Source: Sphingopyxis sp. FD7 (GTDB taxonomy: Bacteria > Pseudomonadota > Alphaproteobacteria > Sphingomonadales > Sphingomonadaceae). From it: a stretch of DNA of 64,000 bases. Shown here piece by piece: positions 9,935-18,852 of the stretch; positions within the stretch are counted from its first letter, which is position 1, and each line of letters starts with the position of its first letter. A program made the position numbers and the translations under genes. The stretch spans positions 2,542,001 through 2,606,000 of the forward strand of contig NZ_AP017898.1 of assembly GCF_003609835.1 (NCBI RefSeq), read 5' to 3'. The notes beneath the pieces are model-generated. The model searched no databases. It had not been told where the DNA came from and saw only the letters and a program-made list of their open reading frames with translations.

Positions 9935-10816
9935 ATGGCCAGTCTGAAGGAACTCAAAGGGCGGATCGTCTCGGTCAAATCGACCCAGAAGATCACCAAG
10001 GCCAAGAAGATGGTCGCCGCCGCGAAGCTGCGTAAAGCGCAGGCCGCCGCCGAAGCCGCGCGTCCCTATGCCGAGCGGCTCGAAGGCGTCGTCGCGAGCC
10101 TCGCGTCGAAGGTCGGCGCGTCGGATTCGGCGCCGAAGCTGCTGGCCGGCACCGGCAAGAGCGACACGCACCTGCTTGTCGTGCTCAACAGCGACCGCGG
10201 GCTGGCGGGCGCGTTCAACTCGAACATCGTCAAGGCCGCGCGCGACAAGGCGCTCGAACTGCAAGCACAGGGCAAGAAGGTTCTCTTCTACCTCGTCGGC
10301 CGCAAGGGCCGCCCGGTGATCGCGCGCCTCTTTCCGGGTCAGATCATCGAGCAATATGAGACGACCGGGATCCGCGACATCGGCTTCGAGCAGGCGAGCG
10401 AGATTTCGGCGAAGCTGATGGAGCTTTACGAAGCCGGCGCCTTCGACGTCGCGCATCTCTTTTATTCCAAGTTCCGCTCGGCGCTCCTCCAGATCGCGAC
10501 GGGGCAGCAGATGATCCCGGTCCCGCCGCCGGAAGGCGCCGCCCCCGGATCGGGGTCCGGGGCTTCGGTTGAATATGAACCCGACGAGGAAGCGATCCTC
10601 GCCGACCTCTTGCCGCGCAACGTCACCATCCAGATCTTCAAGGGCCTGCTCGAAAACGCAGCGTCCGAACAGGGCGCGTCGATGACCGCGATGGACAATG
10701 CGACGCGCAACGCGGGCGAGCTGATCAACAAGCTGACCATCGTTTACAACCGCACGCGCCAGGCGGCGATCACCACCGAACTTATCGAAATCATCGCTGG
10801 CGCCGAAGCGCTCTAA
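9935..10816 (+). CDS. atpG: F1 ATP synthase gamma subunit
   Basis: A 293-residue central-stalk subunit (one copy per complex) that rotates inside the alpha3beta3 ring. The N-terminal helix [20 protein letters not shown] and the C-terminal signature [20 protein letters not shown] are both typical. A short glycine/proline-rich stretch ([14 protein letters not shown]) lies at about 190-205. It is preceded by the REP palindrome and followed closely (24 bases) by atpD. Confidence 0.96.
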   Translation: MASLKELKGRIVSVKSTQKITKAKKMVAAAKLRKAQAAAEAARPYAERLEGVVASLASKVGASDSAPKLLAGTGKSDTHLLVVLNSDRGLAGAFNSNIVKAARDKALELQAQGKKVLFYLVGRKGRPVIARLFPGQIIEQYETTGIRDIGFEQASEISAKLMELYEAGAFDVAHLFYSKFRSALLQIATGQQMIPVPPPEGAAPGSGSGASVEYEPDEEAILADLLPRNVTIQIFKGLLENAASEQGASMTAMDNATRNAGELINKLTIVYNRTRQAAITTELIEIIAGAEAL

Positions 10817-12373
<1,557 letters not shown>

Positions 12374-12377
12374 CAAT

Positions 12378-12405
12378 AGCCCTCTCCGCTTCAGGGGAGA
12401 GGGCT
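12378..12405 (+). promoter_or_regulatory. Hairpin between atpD and atpC
   Basis: AGCCCTCTCC and GGAGAGGGCT form a perfect 10-bp stem with an 8-base loop. It is followed by TTTAGG rather than a long T-run, and then by the atpC ribosome site AGGAATGAAGAC. It may act as a partial terminator, an RNA stability element or a processing site that lowers epsilon output. Confidence 0.55.
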
Positions 12406-12419
12406 TTAGGAATGAAGAC

Positions 12420-12677
12420 ATGGCTCTGAAGTTCGAACTCGTCACTCCCGCCCGCCTCGAGCGGTCCGCCGACGTCCATATGGTCACCGTTCCGGGGACC
12501 GAGGGCGATTTTTCGGTGCTCGAAGGCCATGCGCCCTTCATGGCGACGCTGCGCAATGGCCCGCTGACCATCTATGCGTCGCAGGGCGCCGCGCCCGAAG
12601 TGATCGAGGTCGAAGGCGGCTTTGCCGAAGTCAATGAAGCGGGCCTCACCGTGCTGGCAGAGCATATCGCCGGCTGA
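12420..12677 (+). CDS. atpC: F1 ATP synthase epsilon subunit (short form)
   Basis: An 85-residue protein matching the N-terminal beta-sandwich domain of epsilon ([20 protein letters not shown], then [20 protein letters not shown]). The usual C-terminal two-helix domain, which inhibits ATP hydrolysis in E. coli, is missing; total length is about 50 residues short of the E. coli protein. Short epsilon is common in this bacterial group. It ends the operon, with a terminator 28 bases after the stop. Confidence 0.93.
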   Translation: MALKFELVTPARLERSADVHMVTVPGTEGDFSVLEGHAPFMATLRNGPLTIYASQGAAPEVIEVEGGFAEVNEAGLTVLAEHIAG

Positions 12678-12704
12678 TTTTTTCGCCCGTCCACGGCGAT
12701 CGAA

Positions 12705-12735
12705 AGCCCGCATCCCGACCGGATGCGGGCTTTTT
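12705..12735 (+). terminator. Rho-independent terminator of the atp operon
   Basis: An 11-bp perfect stem (AGCCCGCATCC / GGATGCGGGCT) with loop CGACC is followed by five T. It lies 28 bases after the atpC stop and in the right direction. Confidence 0.9.
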
Positions 12736-12777
12736 CGTTGGGGGGCAGCGCATTCAGCCCTCGTGCGAATAGCGGCT

Positions 12778-12917
12778 TGCGACCGGTAGTTGCCCTCAAC
12801 TTTATCGTCATCCCGGCGAAGGCCGGGATCTCACCCTATCGGTTTACCGCACCGGCGAGATCCCGGCCTTCGCCGGGATGACGGATAAGGGAAAGGCAGG
12901 AATCCACCCCAAAGCGG
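12778..12917. repeat. Long REP-containing element, copy 1
   Basis: The REP palindrome (12806-12883) is embedded in a longer conserved unit. Left flank is GCGACCGGTAGTTGCCCTCA, right flank is GATAAGGGAAAGGCAGGAAT continuing to CCACCCCAAAGC. Nearly the same unit is found at 52409-52550, and an internally shortened one at about 20620-20705. With the terminator it occupies most of the 394-base gap before cpaF; no gene is seen there. Confidence 0.85.
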
Positions 12918-13071
12918 ACACCGGCACGGCGCAAAAACCGCCGCCTCTGCATCTCCAGTCCGATCGCATTAGGACAATGTCAAAGTTTCCGATTTATTCA
13001 CCCTGTCCGATGAGGGTGCGTCCGCGGCTGCGGATCATGCCCGAAGGAATTTGGAAAGCAGGATAAAGCGA

Positions 13072-14565
13072 ATGAGTGCATTCGGACGCCGACCCGGAGC
13101 CGCTGGCCGCCCCGCCTTTGGCGTGGCGAAGCCGATGCAGACTGGCGCCGCCGTACCCGGTGGAACCCAGTTCCCCGCGATTGACACGCCCGCCGAAACC
13201 CCGCTGCCGATGCCGTCGTCGCTGTCGCCCGAAGACGATGCGATGGAACGACTCAACCAGCGCTCGACCGCCGAGATGGCCGAACCCGAAAAAGCGCAGG
13301 GGTTCGAGGCGAGCGTCCACAAGATCAAGGAACAGGTGCTGCCGCGCCTGCTCGAGCGTGTCGATCCCGAGGCCGCGGCGACGCTGTCGAAGGACGAGCT
13401 GACCGAAGAGTTTCGCCCGATCATCCTCGAAGTGCTCGCCGAGCTTCGCATCACGCTCAATCGGCGCGAACAATTCGCGCTCGAGAAGGTGCTCGTCGAC
13501 GAACTGCTCGGCTTTGGCCCGCTGGAGGAATTGCTCGCCGATCCCGACGTTTCCGACATCATGGTCAACGGTCCCTATCAAACCTATGTCGAGCGCAAGG
13601 GTCAGCTGATGCTCGCGCCGATCCAGTTTCGCGACGAACAGCATCTGTTCCAGATCGCGCAGCGCATCTGCAACCTCGTCGGCCGCCGCGTCGACCAGAC
13701 GACGCCGCTCGCCGACGCGCGTTTGAAGGACGGCAGCCGCGTCAATGTGATCGTCCCGCCGCTGTCCTTGCGCGGCACCGCCATCTCGATTCGCAAATTC
13801 TCGGCCAAGCCGATCACGCTCGACATGCTGTGCCAATGGGGCGCGATGAGCCAGAAGATGTGCACCGCGCTGAAAATCGCGGGCGCCAGCCGCTTCAACA
13901 TCGTCATTTCGGGCGGCACGGGTTCGGGTAAAACCACCATGCTCAACGCCCTTTCCAAGATGATCGACCCCGGCGAACGCGTGCTGACGATCGAGGACGC
14001 CGCCGAACTTCGCCTGCAACAGCCGCACTGGCTGCCGCTCGAAACGCGCCCCGCGAACCTTGAAGGGAACGGCGCGATCCACATGGGCGATCTCGTCAAG
14101 AACGCGCTCAGAATGCGCCCCGACCGCATCATCATGGGCGAGGTTCGCGGCGCCGAATGTTTCGACCTGCTCGCCGCGATGAATACCGGTCACGACGGGT
14201 CGATGTGTACGCTGCACAGCAACAGCCCGCGCGAATGCCTCGGCCGTATGGAAAATATGGTGCTGATGGGCGACATCAAGATCCCGAAGGAAGCGATCTC
14301 GAAACAGATCGCCGACTCGGTCGACCTGATCGTCCAGATCAAGCGCCTGCGCGACGGTTCGCGCCGCGTCACCAACATCACCGAAGTGATCGGCATGGAA
14401 GGCGACGTCATCGTCACCCAGGAATTGTTCAAGTTCGAATATCTGGACGAGGACAAGGACGGCAAGATCGTCGGCGAATATCGCTCGATGGGCTTGCGTC
14501 CCTACACGCTGGAAAAAGCGCGGCAATATGGGTTCGACCAGCCGTATCTGGAGGCGTGTCTGTAA
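13072..14565 (+). CDS. cpaF: CpaF-type secretion ATPase
   Basis: A 497-residue hexameric ATPase of the VirB11/CpaF (TadA) family that powers Flp/tad pilus assembly at the inner membrane. It has a disordered N-terminus of about 75 residues, an N-terminal domain, then Walker A GGTGSGKTT (281-289), Walker B region RIIMGEVRG and the His box SMCTLHSN. ATG 13072 has AGGATAAAGCGA before it; an upstream in-frame start is not supported. No other pilus gene (cpaB/C/E, tadB/C, pilin) is in the window, so it is isolated here. It lies 394 bases after the atp operon, which ends in a terminator. Confidence 0.9.
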   Translation: MSAFGRRPGAAGRPAFGVAKPMQTGAAVPGGTQFPAIDTPAETPLPMPSSLSPEDDAMERLNQRSTAEMAEPEKAQGFEASVHKIKEQVLPRLLERVDPEAAATLSKDELTEEFRPIILEVLAELRITLNRREQFALEKVLVDELLGFGPLEELLADPDVSDIMVNGPYQTYVERKGQLMLAPIQFRDEQHLFQIAQRICNLVGRRVDQTTPLADARLKDGSRVNVIVPPLSLRGTAISIRKFSAKPITLDMLCQWGAMSQKMCTALKIAGASRFNIVISGGTGSGKTTMLNALSKMIDPGERVLTIEDAAELRLQQPHWLPLETRPANLEGNGAIHMGDLVKNALRMRPDRIIMGEVRGAECFDLLAAMNTGHDGSMCTLHSNSPRECLGRMENMVLMGDIKIPKEAISKQIADSVDLIVQIKRLRDGSRRVTNITEVIGMEGDVIVTQELFKFEYLDEDKDGKIVGEYRSMGLRPYTLEKARQYGFDQPYLEACL

Positions 14566-14626
14566 AGACAGGCGATTGCCCGAAGGCGTAGGTCAGCTTT
14601 GGGGTGGGAAGCGGATGTTGACTTTC

Positions 14627-14747
14627 TCCCCTCCCGCTTGCGGGAGGGGCAGCGAGACTTGCGAGCTTGCTCGTTAGTCGCAGCGGGGTGGGCTACCGCA
14701 CCGTCGCTGCCCACCCCCGACCCCTCCCGCAAGCGGGAGGGGAGAGG
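14627..14747. repeat. Large inverted repeat with CCCCTCCCGCTTGCGGGAGGGG arms
   Basis: The left arm CTCCCCTCCCGCTTGCGGGA is itself a palindrome. It is mirrored about 95 bases later by CCCCTCCCGCAAGCGGGAGG, with further complementary stretches (GGGTGGGC / GCCCACCC) in between, giving a long cruciform. Elements of the same style are at 41713-41845 and 58591-58746. No gene is seen between cpaF and the small membrane protein. Confidence 0.75.
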
Positions 14748-14803
14748 AACCGTCCGCAACCGGTCGCAATCCGCCGTCGCGCACCCCATAAGACCGCCGG
14801 GAA

Positions 14804-14989
14804 TCACGGCCTCAACGCCAGTGCTGCGGCCAAAAACGCCACCCCCGCCGACGCCAGCGCGATCCCGCGCCACGGCATGAAACCGACGGCATCGACGTCG
14901 CGCCGGTTGTTGCGGCGCCAGTTCGCGATCTCGGCAACGCCGAACAACGCCCCCGCCGCAATCGCCACCGACAGCATCGACACTTGCAT
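14804..14989 (-). CDS. Small two-helix membrane protein, hypothetical
   Basis: A possible 61-residue protein with two hydrophobic helices (residues 3-18 and about 41-58) separated by a charged loop NWRRNNRRD. The ATG is preceded by GAAGGTG at 9-bp spacing. It is divergent from the methyltransferase gene. No family is recognised. It is supported only by its membrane-protein composition, start site and lack of a competing frame. Confidence 0.5.
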   Translation of the reverse strand: MQVSMLSVAIAAGALFGVAEIANWRRNNRRDVDAVGFMPWRGIALASAGVAFLAAALALRP

Positions 14990-15044
14990 TGACGCGCGCA
15001 CCTTCGCAAACAGGGGACAGTCCCCCAAAAGAGAGGTTGCCCAT

Positions 15045-15875
15045 ATGCGTTCGCTGATCCTCGTTGCAAGTAGTGCCCTCGCCCTCGCCACCCCCGCGGC
15101 GGTCCTTGCCGACCATCATGGCGACGGCCACGCCGCGCACCAGGCGCATCACGCAATCGCCGCCGCGGTGGCCGCGCCGACGCGCACCCCCGCGAACGTC
15201 GAGCGCGACAAATACCGCCACCCCGCCGAAACCCTCGCCTTTTTCGGCGTGAAGCCCGGCGACACGGTGGTCGAGCTGTGGCCCGGCGGCGGCTGGTACA
15301 CCGAAATCCTCGCCCCGCTGGCGAAGGCCGGCGGCGGCACGCTCTATGTCGCGGCGCCGTGGGAACGCGGGCTCAATCGCATCAAGGAAAAACAGGCCGC
15401 CGACGCCGCCACCTATGGCGCGCTGAAACTGGCCGAGTTTCCCGCCACAGGCGCCGGGCCGAAGGTGCCCGACGGCAGCGCCGACGTCGTGCTCACCTTC
15501 CGCAACGTCCACAACTGGCGCTTCGGCGGCGCCGACAAGACCGCCGACGCTTTCAAGCAGATTTTCGCGATGCTGAAACCCGGCGGCACATTGGGTGTCG
15601 TCGAGCATCGGCTGAACGAGGACGACGACGCCGCAAAGGAAGAAAAATCGGGCTATATGAAGGAAAGCTCGATCATCGCCTTTGCCGAAGCCGCGGGCTT
15701 CAAGCTGGCGGGCAAGAGCGAGATCAACGCCAATCCCCAGGACACCAAGGATTATGAAAAGGGCGTCTGGACGCTGCCGCCGAACCTGCGCGAAGGCGAG
15801 GTCGACCGCGCCAAATATGTCGCGATCGGCGAATCGGACCGGATGACGCTGAAGTTCGTGAAGCCTGCAAGCTGA
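15045..15875 (+). CDS. Exported class I SAM-dependent methyltransferase-like protein
   Basis: A 276-residue protein with a Sec signal peptide (cleavage about residue 22, VLA-DH), then a histidine-rich stretch of about 20 residues (HHGDGHAAHQAHHA) and a Rossmann methyltransferase fold. Motif I is VVELWPGGGWYTEIL, and the post-I and motif IV regions are LYVAAPWER and DVVLTFRNVHNW. It resembles the COG4798 group of predicted methyltransferases. Export is odd because S-adenosylmethionine is cytoplasmic, so its activity and partner are unclear. The start has GAGAGGTTGCCCAT ahead. Its stop overlaps the likely aat start. Confidence 0.8.
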   Translation: MRSLILVASSALALATPAAVLADHHGDGHAAHQAHHAIAAAVAAPTRTPANVERDKYRHPAETLAFFGVKPGDTVVELWPGGGWYTEILAPLAKAGGGTLYVAAPWERGLNRIKEKQAADAATYGALKLAEFPATGAGPKVPDGSADVVLTFRNVHNWRFGGADKTADAFKQIFAMLKPGGTLGVVEHRLNEDDDAAKEEKSGYMKESSIIAFAEAAGFKLAGKSEINANPQDTKDYEKGVWTLPPNLREGEVDRAKYVAIGESDRMTLKFVKPAS

Positions 15876-16645
15876 AGCCGATTGAGTCCATCGACCCTGC
15901 GCTGCTGCTGAGCGCTTATGCGCAGGGGATTTTCCCGATGGCCGACGGGGCGGACGACCCGTCGGTCCATTGGGTCGAGCCGCGGCTGCGCGCGATCCTG
16001 CCACTCGACGGCTTTCACCTCTCGCGCAGCCTGAAAAAAATCATCGTGTCGGACCGCTTCCGCGTCACCACCGACACCGCCTTTGCCGACATGGTCGCGC
16101 TCTGCGCCGAGCCCGCCGACGACCGGCCGACGACGTGGATCAACCCCGTCATCCGGGCGAGCTATGACCGGCTGTTCCGGCTCGGCCATGCGCACAGCGT
16201 CGAATGCTGGCAGGACGATGTGCTCGTCGGCGGGCTTTACGGCGTCACGCTCGGCCGCGCCTTTTTCGGCGAATCGATGGTCAGCCGCGTGCGCGACGCG
16301 TCGAAGGTCGCGCTGGCGCATCTCGTCGCGCGGCTCATTGCGGGCGGCTGGAAACTGCTCGACTGCCAGTTCATCACCCCGCACCTCGCCAGCCTCGGCG
16401 CGATCGAAATCCGCCAGGCCGACTATCTGGCGCGGCTCTATTCGGTGTTGGCAGGGGGCGACGGCGCAGGGGCCGGGGCCGGAGCGGGAGCAGGCGCGGC
16501 GGGGGTTTCCGTGCCCTCGCCGCCGTTCGTCGCGGGCGACTGGGGCGCGCTCGATGCCTTGGGCGCGGAGGCCTTGGGGGCCGAGCGTTCGACCGGCTCG
16601 CCGCCCGGATATGTCATCGCACAGCTTTTGACGAAGACGTCATAG
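15872..16645 (+). CDS. aat: Leucyl/phenylalanyl-tRNA-protein transferase, non-standard start
   Basis: The N-end-rule enzyme that adds Leu or Phe from tRNA to proteins with N-terminal Arg or Lys. Family motifs are clear: SAYAQGIFPM, VHWVEPRLRAILPLDGFHLSRS, CWQDDVLVGGLYGV and LDCQFITPHLASLGA. The conserved N-terminus extends 22 codons before the first ATG (15938), and no ATG, GTG or TTG lies in that frame before it. The best start is CTG 15872, overlapping the methyltransferase TGA as CTGA. The C-terminus has an extra 50-60 residues (a GAGAGAGAGAG run, then SVPSPP) that are antisense to the DUF2155 gene. Enzyme identity is firm; the start is uncertain. Confidence 0.85.
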   Translation: MKPIESIDPALLLSAYAQGIFPMADGADDPSVHWVEPRLRAILPLDGFHLSRSLKKIIVSDRFRVTTDTAFADMVALCAEPADDRPTTWINPVIRASYDRLFRLGHAHSVECWQDDVLVGGLYGVTLGRAFFGESMVSRVRDASKVALAHLVARLIAGGWKLLDCQFITPHLASLGAIEIRQADYLARLYSVLAGGDGAGAGAGAGAGAAGVSVPSPPFVAGDWGALDALGAEALGAERSTGSPPGYVIAQLLTKTS

Positions 16646-17076
16646 ATCGGATGCTCGATCACATTGCGGTCGGGCCGCTCGCGGAAAAGCCAGCCCGAAA
16701 AGACGCGGCGCCACTTGTCGTCGCGCTGGTCCTGCACGGAAAGCTGGACGAAGGCGCCGGTTTCGGGCGGGTCTTCCCATGGCGCCGTCTGTTCGCACGC
16801 GCGCAGCCGGACGATCGCGCGGCCGACGCGCAGCGAGTCGCCGGGCTTCATCTCCAGTTCGCGGACCAGCCCGTTGCGCTTGTTGAGCAGGCCCAGCACC
16901 GCGACGCGCTCGGCCATCGGGGTTGCGCCCTCGATGCCGCCGATTTCGGCCGGAACGCGCTCCGACTTCAGCGCCGTCGGGACGGTCTTGCTGCCGTTCG
17001 AGGGGGGGCGGTCACATCCGGCCAGCGCCGTCGCGGCGGCTAGCGCGATCAGTGCGGTCGAAAGCGGCCGCGGCAT
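16438..17076 (-). CDS. DUF2155 lipoprotein
   Basis: A 212-residue protein with a lipoprotein signal (LAGC, Cys22) and the DUF2155 domain (about 65-150: RVAVLGLLNKRNGLVRELEM, LRVGRAIVRLRACEQTAPWE, DRNVIEHPIYDVFVKSC). The last 60 residues are low complexity (APKAS, then PAPAPAPAPAP). Its start overlaps the NDUFA12 stop as TAATG, so the two are translationally coupled. NDUFA12, DUF2155 and aat often sit together in alphaproteobacteria. The 3' end overlaps aat by 208 bases on the other strand. Function is unknown. Confidence 0.85.
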   Translation of the reverse strand: MPRPLSTALIALAAATALAGCDRPPSNGSKTVPTALKSERVPAEIGGIEGATPMAERVAVLGLLNKRNGLVRELEMKPGDSLRVGRAIVRLRACEQTAPWEDPPETGAFVQLSVQDQRDDKWRRVFSGWLFRERPDRNVIEHPIYDVFVKSCAMTYPGGEPVERSAPKASAPKASSAPQSPATNGGEGTETPAAPAPAPAPAPAPSPPANTE

Positions 17077-17462
17077 TAATCGGCGCCGGGCCGCCAGGCC
17101 TCGTAATCGCCGGTCGCGGCGGCGCGGCGGCCGCCGCGTTCGAGCGCGCCCGCGGGGCGATAGGCGCCCGCGCTGCCGGTCAGATTGGGGGTCGGTTCGC
17201 CTTCCCAGGCGCGCGGCGCGGGCAGCACGTCGGCGGGGAGTTCGTCGAAGGTGCCGTGCAGCCAGCCGTGCCATTCGGGCGGCACGCGGCTCGCGTCGTT
17301 CGATCCCTTATAGATCACCCAGCGGCGGGGCCCCTTTTTGGCGCGATAATAGACATTGCCCAGGCTGTCCTCGCCGACCCTTTCGCCGCGCGCCCAGCTG
17401 TTCAGCAATGTGCCGACGGTCGCGCCGTCCCACCAGGTGAAAATCTTGCCCAGGATGCTCAT
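17076..17462 (-). CDS. Complex I accessory subunit NDUFA12
   Basis: A 128-residue homologue of mitochondrial NDUFA12 (B17.2), a peripheral subunit of NADH:ubiquinone oxidoreductase kept in alphaproteobacteria. Signature stretches are FTWWDGATVGTLLNSW, DSLGNVYYRA, RRWVIYKG and PPEWHGWLHG. The C-terminal 30 residues are variable. The main nuo operon is not in the window. It is the first gene of a coupled pair with DUF2155. Confidence 0.92.
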   Translation of the reverse strand: MSILGKIFTWWDGATVGTLLNSWARGERVGEDSLGNVYYRAKKGPRRWVIYKGSNDASRVPPEWHGWLHGTFDELPADVLPAPRAWEGEPTPNLTGSAGAYRPAGALERGGRRAAATGDYEAWRPGAD

Positions 17463-17524
17463 GGCTGCGGCGTTTACAGCCAAGGGTGCGGGCTTCGCAA
17501 GCGAATTGCTCGCCGATTGGCCGC

Positions 17525-17980
17525 CTATTCCTTCCACGTCACCTTTGCCGTCTCGTCGATCCCCAGCTTCGCCGCGGTGCCGCCCGCGAGTTCGAGCACC
17601 GCCGCCACTTCGCCGCCGCTCGCGACGGGTTCGAGCGATCCGGGGATGGTGTTTTCGGCGATGCGGTCGATGCTGCCATCGGCGCGGATGAAGATCATGT
17701 CCAGCGGGATCAGCGTGTCCTGCATCCAGAAACTTGCGATCCGCGGTTTCTCGAACGGAAAGAGCATCCCGCCGTTCGCGGGCAGGCTGGTGCGGAACTT
17801 GAGGCCCCGCTTCTGCTCCGCATCGGTGCGCGCCACCTCGACGTCGAAGCGGTGCGCCGTGCCCGCCATGCTGATCGTCACCGCCGCCGTCGCCGCACGC
17901 TCCGCCTCGCCTGCATCGCGGCTGCACCCCGCCATCGGCAACGCAAACGACAGAGCCAGGGCCGTCAGAAAGATACGCAT
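17525..17980 (-). CDS. DUF192 lipoprotein
   Basis: A 151-residue protein with lipobox MAGC (Cys19) and a DUF192 domain, recognised by DVEVARTDAEQKRGLKFR, GGMLFPF, ASFWMQDTLIPLDMIFI and the final VLELAGGTAAKLGI. The fold is a small beta-barrel; function is unknown, though members occur across bacteria and archaea. It lies 62 bases upstream of NDUFA12 in the same direction and is likely in the same operon. Confidence 0.87.
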   Translation of the reverse strand: MRIFLTALALSFALPMAGCSRDAGEAERAATAAVTISMAGTAHRFDVEVARTDAEQKRGLKFRTSLPANGGMLFPFEKPRIASFWMQDTLIPLDMIFIRADGSIDRIAENTIPGSLEPVASGGEVAAVLELAGGTAAKLGIDETAKVTWKE

Positions 17981-18000
17981 CGGAAACTCAGCCTCTTGAT

Positions 18001-18079
18001 CGTCATCCCGGCGAAGGCCGGGATCTCGCCGTCAACTTCGTTCCGCACGGGCGAGATCCCGGCCTTCGCCGGGATGACC
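18001..18079. repeat. REP-type palindrome
   Basis: CGTCATCCCGGCGAAGGCCG continues as GGATCTCGCC; the inverted copy ends GGCGAGATCCCGGCCTTCGC before CGGGATGACC. The loop (about 18 bases) differs from other copies. It lies between recX and DUF192. Confidence 0.9.
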
Positions 18080-18100
18080 GCCCGATGCGGAGTATAGGGG

Positions 18101-18673
18101 CTAATCCAGCGCTGCTTCATCGTCCAGCGCCGCCAGCGCATCCTCGTCCCCCGGCGCGAGCGCCAGGATACGCCGCGCGAGCGCGAGCGAATGCCCCGCG
18201 CGCGCAAAGGCCGCGACGTGTCGCTCGCGCAGCCGGGGGTCGTCGTCGGCGCGCACGGCAAAAGGCCCCAAACGTCGCCGCCGTGCAAAGCCGATCGCCG
18301 CCGCGACCGCCGCGCGCTCCGCCGCGGCGATCGCTTCGCCGCTGTCCGCCGCGGCGATTCCATCGACGTAAAGCTGCGCCTTGACGCGCCGCACCCCCAG
18401 CCCGCGCCGCGTCATCGCCTGGCCACGCATCGCCGCATATTGGCGGTCGTCGAGATAGCGGAGCGCCTCCATCCGGTCGGCGATGGCCTCGCACGCCGCC
18501 ATGGCGTCACTTTCGTCCTTCCATTCGGATTCGCGCACTTTTCTTGCGAGATAGCGCAGCAGTTTCGCCCGGCTCGTCGCGAATCGCGCGACATAGGCAA
18601 GCGCCAGCTCGTCGAGCTTCGCTGCGTCGAGCGGCTTTCTGGAACGGTCGAACGGAGCACAAGGCTTGGGCAT
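18101..18673 (-). CDS. recX: RecX family regulatory protein
   Basis: A 190-residue helical protein of the RecX family, which modulates RecA filaments. Three tandem three-helix repeats are visible, with typical stretches LDELALAYVARFATSRAKLL, RYLDDRQYAAMRGQAMTRRG and GVRRVKAQL. recA is not adjacent. The ATG 18673 is used; an in-frame GTG six codons upstream (18691) is possible and neither has a good ribosome site. It is divergent from the fatty acyl-AMP ligase. Confidence 0.82.
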   Translation of the reverse strand: MPKPCAPFDRSRKPLDAAKLDELALAYVARFATSRAKLLRYLARKVRESEWKDESDAMAACEAIADRMEALRYLDDRQYAAMRGQAMTRRGLGVRRVKAQLYVDGIAAADSGEAIAAAERAAVAAAIGFARRRRLGPFAVRADDDPRLRERHVAAFARAGHSLALARRILALAPGDEDALAALDDEAALD

Positions 18674-18852
18674 GTGCCATGTTTGTGCCACAGTCGGGCC
18701 CGATTGAGAACGATCAACACCGCCATATCGGGCGTCAAGGCCCGGAAATGGGCGATTTGTTCAAACAACGCAGGGTTCGCGCACGCTTCATGGCACAGAA
18801 AGATGACATGCTTGTTGCTGCGCCCCCCGAATCGAGGGACGTCGCACCCCTT

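Noticed and set aside
12994..14526. A 510-codon minus-strand frame across cpaF
   Set aside because: Antisense shadow of a conserved ATPase gene; no ribosome site or protein family.
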